This document shows, one piece after another, positions 1-9,053 of a DNA stretch of 64,000 bases. The notes beneath the pieces are model-generated. The model saw only the letters and a program-made list of their open reading frames with translations. It was not told the DNA's origin and ran no database searches. The position numbers were made by a program, and so were the translations under genes. Position 1 is the first letter of the stretch; each line of letters begins with the position of its first letter. The DNA is from Monilinia fructicola (taxonomy: Eukaryota; Ascomycota; Leotiomycetes; Helotiales; Sclerotiniaceae): assembly GCA_008692225.1 (NCBI GenBank), contig VICG01000001.1, positions 1,662,501-1,726,500 of the forward strand, written 5' to 3'.

Positions 1-809
1 TTTGAAGTATCGCTGCGGACTCCTTACGCACGATCAGTGCGCCAAGATCAGGGAACCCAAATATTTTGTAAAAACTAAGGACCGTAAAATCTGCTGCCTT
101 TTTGGCATCGCTTAAGTCTAGCGGGGAAGTAGAAACGAGAGCAGAAGCATCCAGTAATGTATATGTAGTTGAGTGAGTTTGATAGCTAAGATCCCGCACC
201 CTTTCTAGCCAGGACAATGGTAACCTTCGACCATCTAAATTCGATTGTGCCGGGTATGCGAACAGGCTAATCTCAGAATGAGGTTTCCTTGTTACGAGAT
301 GTTCTGATCCAGACAACCAACGCTCCACTGCTACGTCATCAAGACAGCGACTTGAGATGGCATCCTCTCGTACTCCGACAAGACTAGTATGCGAGTCTTG
401 GTGATACCCATATAAAAATCCATCCGGTTGGCCTCTGAATGCGTCCATGACTAGCTTGATTCCAGCCGTGGCATTTGCCACAAACACTATATCGAAGTCT
501 GCCGGGTCTGCGTTAAAGAACCGTAAAACACTTAGACGGGCATTCTCGATGCGCGAAGTCGATAACTGGGAGGATGTAGAGGCGGAATGTGGATTCCCAT
601 ATAAGTTTGACATCATATCCATCATATATCTCTCCATAAGGGACTTCGAGTAGAGAGTCGTACCGGCATGATCAAGGTAAACAGCATCTGAATCCGTTAT
701 CAGCTTGGAGCATACGCATCTGAGATATTGTGTTACCTTTGAGCATTGGGTATTCATGCTTTCTAAATCCTTCAACCACCAGGTTGTACTCCATATTATG
801 CTCAGCCAT
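1..809 (-). CDS. Molybdenum cofactor sulfurase, N-terminal part (truncated by window edge)
   Basis: PLP-dependent class V aminotransferase-like domain of Mo-cofactor sulfurase, which adds the terminal sulfur to the Mo cofactor of xanthine dehydrogenase and aldehyde oxidase type enzymes. Exon 1 (809-737) starts MAEHNMEYN and runs to the YPMLK motif. A 49-bp GT-AG intron (688-736, CTGAT branch site) follows, then exon 2 (687-1) with YLDHAGTTLYS, GNPHSAS, VFVANATAGIKLV, FAYPAQSNLDGRRLP and SFYKIFGFPDLGALI. The Lys in SFYKIFG is the expected PLP lysine. The frame is open to the window edge, so the rest of the sulfurase domain and any MOSC domain lie outside. It diverges from the mitoribosomal gene at 1152. 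Family assignment is from motif recognition; the start at 809 is the first ATG in the exon 1 frame. Confidence 0.9.
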
Positions 810-1151
810 TTGCGCGATCTAAACTTCGCCACTGACTCCGACCTCCTGGAGTATCAAGGAGGATGCACAATCGAAGTGGAAGGCTTCCAAAAATTAGTTT
901 GGTTGTTCATCTTCGATAACGCAGCTATTGAATGTGATGTTGTGATGTGTAATGCGATGTACTGTTTTAAGTCTTCCCCGCAAGAGCATTGATAGGATGA
1001 CGGAGTTGGCCGTCTCCCTCGGCTGTTGTGTCAATTTAAGTAAAGCCTGAGGCATCGATAAAAATGCGGACATTGCGGGTGGTGCTTCCATACAATATTT
1101 TTTGGATGCGAAATATCTCCTCGAGATTCAGAAGCCATCACCCCTCCAAAT
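810..1151. other. Divergent intergenic region (342 bp)
   Basis: Shared upstream region of the Mo-cofactor sulfurase (minus) and the mitoribosomal protein gene (plus). The short ORFs across it show no family resemblance. It presumably holds both core promoters, but I see no clear TATA box or named binding site. Confidence 0.5.
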
Positions 1152-2170
1152 ATGTTCCGCTCGCGCTTCCCACGGATAGGGCTCTCTGCAAAGAGGAACT
1201 TCACTAGGAGTTTTTCTCAACAGGTCCCTCCATTAAGACATGACTTCACACAGGGTATCAAGGAATTCATTGGCCCGACAGCTTTTGAACTCTCATGGAC
1301 TACCTATCAAAAGCTCATGGTTGACAAATTGTCCCAAGCAACAGCAGGTGGGTTATTTCTTCTTGTTTCTATTATTTTGTAATCGCATGTAAAAGCAATT
1401 CAGTTTACAAGAGAGGAGCTTTTTCTGATAGTGCAAGTTATGAGTGCTTTAAGCTGCTACTATACTTCTCACAATATAAGTTTACCACTGACATATCTAA
1501 AGGAAAGGCTCAACTTGAAGGGAAACGGCCCAAAGAGATCGCAATCATGTGTGCGCGGGATCCAGATCAGGCGGCAACTTTCAACTATGCATCAATGGCA
1601 TTTAACAATGACTTCTTCTTCAACTGCATCCAACCTGAACCCACAGATGACCCTGTCATACCGCCGAAGCTTAGAGCAGCCATCGAAGCCTCTTTCTCTT
1701 CTGTTGACTCGCTCAAGAAAGAATTCGTCCTCACAGCAAGCTCAATGTTTGGGCCCGGATTTGTATGGTTAATGAAGGACAAATTCGATCAACTTTCAAT
1801 AATGTCTACATATCTAGCAGGTTCGCCATTCCCTAGTGCACACTACAGGAGACAAGCGAAGGATTTGAGTACCGAGAGCAACAACGTGACCGATTACTTA
1901 AGAAAGAAGTTGACGGAGCCACCCGCAAACACAGTTGGGGCATTTGGGCCTATGAGCAAGGACAAAAAGGCGCCAGGAGGAATTGAGCTCACGCCAATTC
2001 TTTGCGTCAATACATGGGAGCACGTATGGATTGCAGATTACGGAATGGGTGCTGATGATATTGGAGGAAAGAAAGTTTACGTTGAGAATTGGTGGAATGT
2101 CATTGACTGGAATGTTGTGGCAGACCTCGCAGCTTTATCTCAGAGCTCAGGGTCAAGATTTGAGAGTTAG
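1152..2170 (+). CDS. Mitochondrial small-subunit ribosomal protein of the Fe/Mn superoxide dismutase fold (mS42/mS43 type)
   Basis: Two exons, 1152-1347 and 1503-2170, joined by a 155-bp GT-AG intron (GTGGGT donor, CACTGAC branch region). Phases fit exactly and give 287 residues. The N-terminus is basic with Arg, Ser and Phe (FRSRFPRIGLSAKRNF), like a mitochondrial presequence. The C-terminal half has the SOD domain signatures FGPGFVWLM, LCVNTWEHVW and YVENWWNVIDW. True SODs carry Asp in DVWEHAY, a metal ligand; here it is Asn, which suits a non-catalytic ribosomal protein related to yeast Rsm26/Mrp1. It could alternatively be annotated only as an Fe/Mn SOD C-terminal-domain protein. Which of the two ribosomal paralogues it is cannot be decided here. 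Confidence 0.85.
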
Positions 2171-3428
2171 GGTCTCTACCAAAGACCCCGTCTGAGATAT
2201 ATGAGGCAGAGGAAGCTACGCTGTGGTATATCTGGGAGATGGCGTTCAAGGCATTTGATGTACTATATGTGTAAGGTCTCGATGGAACTGCATTTAGAAG
2301 TGTGGAACATAAGATGGCATACCAAATTACTACTGTTTATAGCCCAGTTGGAGAGTAGGTACTCCGTCCAACACGCGGAATGCTCAATCATTCTGTGCGA
2401 ATCGCCCCATGGAAATTTCTAGGGGCAGGTTCGGCAACCACAAGCCTTTCTCCTTCCATGTAGACATAATGGAACAAAACTGAAGACAACCCGAAACTGG
2501 ACTTTCTACTCTGCTCTTTAGCTGCATACCCTCACGGCCTTTGTCTGGTCGATTTTTTGAACTATTCCACAGCCCACTGGACACATTTTGAAAGAGCTCT
2601 CATGTCAAAAAAACATACCAGCGCAAGTTATCTCTCCGAGTGATGACTACACCTTTTATCCCTTCCGCTATTGCCTTCTGATTTTAACACCCTGGATTTT
2701 AATGCCACAAAAAGATACAAATCCCCTATTATCAGACGAAACAAGAATTCCAAGCATTGCCCCGGTGCATTCACGCTCATTCTGACCAATGATTTACTTA
2801 ATAACTATGCATCAAAGTATGAACATGTTTCTAGATCCCGATGAACGGGACAAGTTATATGCTCACTCGCATGAACATACGGCACAAATAATCCGAAAGG
2901 ATCGCTAGTGACCAGCTAACGCGTAACTCAACTACCTACCCCGAGCAATATCTCGACGCGGAAACAACCAGTGTACATATTAAGTAGAGTATATTGTGCC
3001 AACCCTATGAAGACAACAGGGTATACTATCTGGAACCGAGACGTGCAATCTATTTACATTCCCAAACGCAAGATTAGAGTAATACATCCCCCATGCAACG
3101 ATTCCTCCGTCCGAAGTCGCGGAGCCCATTTTCCTTTCGTCAACCACCGGATGCATTTTTTTTTGACGCCCGCCTTTGTGCAAATCTATATATACTCCCT
3201 CACTAAGATGCCACGGCTTACAGCCTTTGCTCATTCGCGCACTCGATCATTCCTTTCCCATCCGTTCCCTCTGCGGCGGGCTGGGCGTATACGCCGTTTC
3301 AGTCCCACGGTAAACATACGCTTTTGACGGAAAAAAAAAATCAAATTAGCAACAGCATCTCGAAGATCAGACGGAAAAATCAAAATCAAAAAATCAGAAT
3401 CAAGACAGATAACGCAAACGAGCGCATT
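2171..3428. other. Intergenic region, no gene seen
   Basis: About 1.26 kb between two convergent genes. ORFs are short, on both strands and without recognisable motifs. A short A-rich tract lies near 3330-3400. I see no RNA gene or mobile element. Confidence 0.5.
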
Positions 3429-4721
3429 CTATCCCTCCTTGTCTTTCCACCCCTGTTGTTTGGATAGATTATCGTGAAGAAGCTGATACGTACGCTGACC
3501 CTTCTGCAACCCGGCTAAGCCACTCTTCTCCAGCATATCGGAAAATGTCGTCTGATGACTCCCCCTCTCTTGTCCAAATATGGGCGGCACCCCCAAGTGG
3601 CTGGGATTCTGCTGCTGACGTTGATGCTGTTGATCCCTTGCCGCACGGAAAGAGCTCGCGGTATGGGCATCGGTAAAGATATTTATATCCTCAAAGCTCG
3701 GTTCGCGCTGTAACGGCGGCGTGACGGGCCTTGCCTCGGTCATGGCCGTTTGCTTCTGTCTCTGTATATTTAATGGAATGGGTGGCGTGGGGCTTGGACT
3801 GTTTTGATATGGTATGCGGGGGCTATTGCTCATGGCGGTAGCGGTGGATTTTCGGAAGAGGGATCGCACGCGTGTAATGGTTTTTTGTCTTTGGGGGGTT
3901 CCGCCTGCGGAGGTTGATGGCGTTTGCGGCATTTTGCGCAGGAAATCGGTGCGCACGTCGCTGGTGGGTACGGGGTCGGATATATTTCCGAATGAGGAGC
4001 CGCTTTTGCGGTGGGATGCTTTGCGTCGGCCGAGACAGCAAACGACGAGGAGAGAAAGGAGGACGCCTAGGGAGAGGCCAGGAAAGAAACCTACGAGAAG
4101 TGCATCGGTGGGGAATTTGTCGCATGTTTCTGGGATGATGGTAATAGGTGTGCTGGTTGAAGATGCCGCCGAGGTGGTTGATGGGTTAGTGGATGAGGAA
4201 TCACTACCCGAGGTAGCTGTTGCTTTGGTTTCTGAGCTCGTGGCTACAGATGATGTTGCACTGCTCGCCACAGAACTCTGTTGTTGACCACCCGGGGCGG
4301 AATCCGCTTGATCGATGTTCATTTGGCAGTTGCCGTTTACGCACGTATATCCAAATGGACAGCAATTACTGCCACACTTTTCCAAAGTTGCTGTCAAAGC
4401 TGTAGTTTTGAGGGTATTTTCAGGATGCGCAGTGATGTCCTGCTGAGTTATGTCGCAAGTGATAGGCTGGATAGTACTGCAATCGCTCCCACTAGGACAG
4501 CATAATAAAGTTGTATTTTGTGCCAAAGATATGCAAGTTGAAGAAGAAGGACAACAAAAGTCCGAAGGCAGTCCTGCGTTTGTACATTGTTTGTAGCTTG
4601 ACTCTGGACATATTGCCCGCTCAAAGATGTTGTTTGCTTGAGCAAAGTTTGCAGTGAAGAGGCAGACAGCCATCATGAATGACTGCTTAGTGATTCGAAT
4701 CTGCCCCATTGTTGCAACCAT
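3429..4721 (-). CDS. Single-pass membrane protein with Cys-rich extracellular domain
   Basis: Uninterrupted 430-codon frame. A hydrophobic N-terminus (about residues 10-29, ending near NFAQA) fits a signal peptide. Residues about 36-132 are Cys-rich, with CC pairs (DFCCPSSSTC, LLCCPSGSDC, NCCPFGYTCVNGNC). A Ser/Thr/Ala-rich stalk follows (about 140-195), then one transmembrane helix (about 204-230, GFFPGLSLGVLLSLLVVCC) ending in a basic stop-transfer stretch (GRRKASHRK). The cytoplasmic tail of about 200 residues is Pro/Ser/Gln-rich. The layout resembles fungal cell-surface sensor or adhesin-like proteins, but I do not recognise a named family and assign no function. The intact 1.3-kb frame with signal, TM and spaced cysteines supports a real gene. 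Confidence 0.8.
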   Translation of the reverse strand: MVATMGQIRITKQSFMMAVCLFTANFAQANNIFERAICPESSYKQCTNAGLPSDFCCPSSSTCISLAQNTTLLCCPSGSDCSTIQPITCDITQQDITAHPENTLKTTALTATLEKCGSNCCPFGYTCVNGNCQMNIDQADSAPGGQQQSSVASSATSSVATSSETKATATSGSDSSSTNPSTTSAASSTSTPITIIPETCDKFPTDALLVGFFPGLSLGVLLSLLVVCCLGRRKASHRKSGSSFGNISDPVPTSDVRTDFLRKMPQTPSTSAGGTPQRQKTITRVRSLFRKSTATAMSNSPRIPYQNSPSPTPPIPLNIQRQKQTAMTEARPVTPPLQREPSFEDINIFTDAHTASSFRAARDQQHQRQQQNPSHLGVPPIFGQERGSHQTTFSDMLEKSGLAGLQKGQRTYQLLHDNLSKQQGWKDKEG

Positions 4722-7700
4722 CTGAAATGTTACTTTTCTCTCCGAAAGGGTTTCAAGGGGTAATGTAGATACTTTAAAGAATGAATATCAAGCTCGAACA
4801 ATCAAATCTACAAAACCAATAGTATAAATGAACGGATCAGAAGTGAAAGCTGCGAATATAAGAATCAATGTAGATTGTGCGTGCAGACTGAAGGGAAAAA
4901 AATCACCACGAGGGTGATTTGTAAATATAAAAAGGTAACAAAGAAATATTAAATTAGAATCAAAGTTGCCTTCCTCGTGCAATAATGAACAATGAAAGTC
5001 AAATATTCCAGAATGTAGAGGGAGGTTTTGAATATGAGGACTAAACTTCCTTTGTTCCCTACCGGATCACCACCTTCGTTCGTCATCTAGCGTTTTGCAA
5101 TAGACTTCTTCTCAAGGCACGTCGCCCATACGTTTTTCTTTGATAGTCCATGCCCATGTCTATCTAGATGGTCACTCAGCGTTGGCCTTGTACCTTCGAA
5201 TAGAATATTTCAAGATTGTAGCGACAATAAGATGCTACTCAGAGTACTGGCCCATACAGCAGCGGCTCGTGGTGGTGAAAAAAATCATTGGTCCAAAGTG
5301 TACCAAGACCCCTTGTCTGGAGAAATGTCAGAGTTGACTCAATGGCCAATTGAGTAGTACAGGTCTCTTGATCTTGAAGTAATTGGAGATTGAGAGGTTG
5401 TCAAGCGCTGAGAGAAGATATTCGTTGTTGAATTTTTAACACGGGTGATTGGTGGACGATGGTTTGAAGAAATTGATTGGGTAATAATGGTAGAGTAGAG
5501 AATAGATTATAGAAGAGAATTGACGCGCTGGTTCAAGTATTGTTCTATTCTTTTTCTTTCTTGTTTTTCTTTTTCGTTTTCTTGTTTCTAATTAGTTGAT
5601 TGGTAGAGGGCATGGGGCACACAAAAGAAAAAGTCTAGACCGATGAGAAAGAAGTGTCACAGTACTCCATACGGAGAAATCATCTGTCCTCGCTTCCATT
5701 ATTTTGATGAAGGGGCAGAGAAGCTACCTACTCCGTATCCGTACGTAGTAAGGTTCTGTACTGTAACATATCAATCAAGAATGAAATCTCAATCCAGTTG
5801 AATCAGCAAGAACAATTTGACTGGTACTGTACAGTGTACAGAGTACAGTACGTATTCAATCGAAATCATCGTTTCCACTCGAACTTAAATATATTAGATC
5901 GCATTCACAAATCGTGTTGATTACAGTACAGTACAGTACAGTAGTTTGAACCTTGCATTGATCAAAGCTGCATACCCAGATTAAATTATGTACAGTAATG
6001 ATGCAAGTACAGAGAGAGTGCTTCTTTTCACAGCACGAAGGATGCATAATAAAGAAAAGTCAAAGTGCATTTGAAGGGCTACCTAATATGGAGTGGAAGG
6101 CAGGTAACAGCATATTCTTTCTGAAGCTTTCTCCTCGAATTCAGCTGGCAGTCAGAGTCGAATCTCGTTCAAATAATGGTTACTGACAATTCCAAAAGTG
6201 GTCAAATATCTCATTAATGATTTCGAGAACATGAGTGAGGGATGAATCCGCTGAGACCACTAAGATGGCCACCAGTGGGTGTATACGGAGTATATAGACT
6301 TACAAAACACCCTTTTAAAATCATCAACATTATACCAAAATCAATAGATTTAAAAATCTTTTTAAAAATCAAGTATTTAATACATTATGAGAAAAAACAA
6401 ACAATGTTCTAGAACTTTAATGAAAATTGTATATTTTTTAATTTAAGAAAAATATTTAATTTTTTAAGAATTAGATCAAAATATATTAAGCTACTTAGTA
6501 AAACATTTTCATATTAATTTATATAAAATAGAATATTCTAATATTTAAATATAAATATAAATATAAATATAAATATAAATATAAATATAAATATAAATAT
6601 AAATATAAATATAAATATAAATATATATAATATAAATAATATAAATATAATATAAATATAAATATAAATATAAATATAAATATAAATATAAATATAAATA
6701 TAAAATATAAATATAAAATATAAATATAAATATAAAATATAAATATAATATAAATATAAATATAAAATAATATAAATATTATGCTTGAATACCTAGATAA
6801 CTTAGAATTAATATATAATGATTGATTTTATATCACATTTAGAAATACCAAAAGAAACAAGTAAAAGTCTTTTTAAAGAAAGTTGTGAAATTGTTGATTT
6901 TCAGTGTGATTTTATATTTCAATGATTTGGGATAAGGATGTTGTTTTTATGAAACTACTACTCGTAACTCGAGAGGTAAAATCTTACCTAGCTGTATCTA
7001 CTATGCACCTAACCGCTACAGTACAACGTTTCGCCGTTCAACCCGGTCGGACGAAGTTGAAGTAAATCCCGACGATTACCAGTAAAGTAGGGGGTAATGG
7101 GGCAACACAGCACAGGGCAGATGGGCAACTTCAACTTGCCCATATTTCTCACAAAATTAGGTGAACTATTTAAGAGATGCGGTGGGCCGGCGAGGAGGGC
7201 ATGTACGGAGTACTGTACAATGACAATGTACATTGTGCTCGTAGAGTTCTGGAATCCCTCATGGATCGAGTTCTCGTGCTAAAGAGTGTTGTCGCAATCT
7301 TCTTCTGATCTTTCCTGTTTTCCAATTCAAGTAAATAATCGACTGAATAAAATTAAATGATCCCCTGAATACCTATGACCGGGATCGAAATATACGACAA
7401 GGTTGAAAAGGCTCACTAATTGGGGACTAACACGTTTAGCCAGAACAAAAAAGGATTTGTGGATATGAGTGGAAAAGACTAGGTATTACGGAGTACAGAG
7501 AGAGGATACTCTGTACAGTATGTACTATGTATGGATTTGGAGGTCCGAATGGAACTCAATGTGACCCTTGTGTTCTAGATTACTGCTGCCACCGTTGTAG
7601 TCTTGTAGATTACTTAGAGCGGAAAGACTGCATGGTTTGGTCGTACCTGCGCATGTTGCCGAAGTACGGAACACCAAGAAAGGCAGAGAGATGAGCGAGA

Positions 7701-9053
7701 GATGAGATGGAATTAGATATGAGCATGAGCGAGCGAGCTGGTACGATGACAGCATAAAGTTTGGAAAGAAGAGCTTTATCTATGACACTCTGTATGTATG
7801 ATGATTAAGCCAAGGAAGAAGTTGACAAGTTGTTAGTCACTGGTTACCAGTGAAGAGCAAGAACAATAGTAGACTCTTTGTCATAATCTACTTGCTCCGC
7901 GTAGCACTCTACGGCTAATCTAGCCCAGTATTCATGATGGACTCTTGGATTGTCTCAAAATCTTTCAATAGCGCATCGACAATCAAATACAGAATACATG
8001 CTCCGTATATGCACAGTGCAGTACAGTACCTAGCTAGCTACCGTAATTCTGATCTGACTATGAGCCCTTTCTTCCCCTTCTTTCGCATATCCCTTAACTT
8101 TCGGATAACTTGAAACAAAGGAGGAGTGGCTTAGCATTTCGAATTATACACAATGGGCTTAAAGTAATGTAACTTTAAATTTTGATCGCTTTCCAACTTC
8201 CAACCTACCCTATCTTGCTGAATCCTTGATGCACATCCACTGCCCATTCGTCCCACAATCCACCAAACCAGGAAAGCATATGGGGAAAATACGACATTGG
8301 AAAATGAGTTGACCTTAATCGCAGAGAATGATCAATGCAATCGATGATTTGGAGCTTTATACCTTCACTTGCATGGTGACGAAGAGAGTAGAGAGAAGGA
8401 GTATGATGATTGTGTGTATGGATGGAGGGATGTCTTGGGACAGTTGGAAGGAGAAGGGAAACAAGAACGAGTACTATTTTGACTGGACAACAGGCACGAT
8501 AACGACAGTACAGTATCATTCCACTCTCTTCTTCAATTGACTTCGTATTATTCTTGTCTTCCAAAATTCCACTCAATTAAATTATCTTGGCTTCTATTGA
8601 GTTGTCTCTTCAACTCTTGGTACACAAAATTTAAGATTCATCGGCTGTTGGCCAACTTGGGGCGGATCAACAGAAAGCCGAATGATTGGCTAGACTGTCT
8701 ATCAATCATCAATCATCAGCTTCGAAGTTCCATCTCAACTTCGGGGTCTTACCCATGTCATGGTCTGGGAATCCACCTGCAAGCCCACCAGGCCTCTAGT
8801 TTAGCTTGCCGTCTCATTATCATTTCTCCCGCGTTCTCATTTATCTACTCCGTCTTCCCTCTTGCTTTCCTTTCCCTCCTTCCTATTATCGATGTTGTTG
8901 TTGTGAATACCTTCACATTCCCTTTCATCGCTGAACAACTATCTCTACCGCTTCACTCTTTCAGCGGGCATTCTTTTCAAGCAATCTTTACCAATATATT
9001 TAATCTATAACGAAAATCGGTTTCAAGATACGATATAATCTACCATATAAAAT
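4722..9053. other. Long intergenic region, AT-rich, with microsatellites
   Basis: About 4.3 kb with no supported gene. It holds a CAGTA tract (about 5926-5943), a strongly AT-rich stretch (about 6300-6960) with a hexanucleotide microsatellite, and several copies of the TACGGAGTAC-like motif (near 5728, 6282, 7202, 7487, 8000). The pyrimidine-rich 8800-9050 segment directly before the GH17 start looks like its promoter and 5' leader. Short ORFs here are not conserved-looking. Confidence 0.5.
6541..6780. repeat. AT microsatellite, (ATAAAT)n with variants
   Basis: About 240 bp of near-perfect ATAAAT hexamers that degrade into ATATAA variants after about 6620. It sits inside a 650-bp block with almost no G or C. 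It may be simple microsatellite growth in an AT-rich (possibly RIP-mutated) block. Confidence 0.9.

Noticed and set aside
3814..4287. 157-codon plus-strand ORF
   Set aside because: Antisense shadow of the Cys-rich membrane protein, which has signal, TM and domain support.
8537..9010. 157-codon plus-strand ORF just before the GH17 gene
   Set aside because: Low-complexity hydrophobic and Ser-rich translation of a pyrimidine-rich promoter/leader; no motif.
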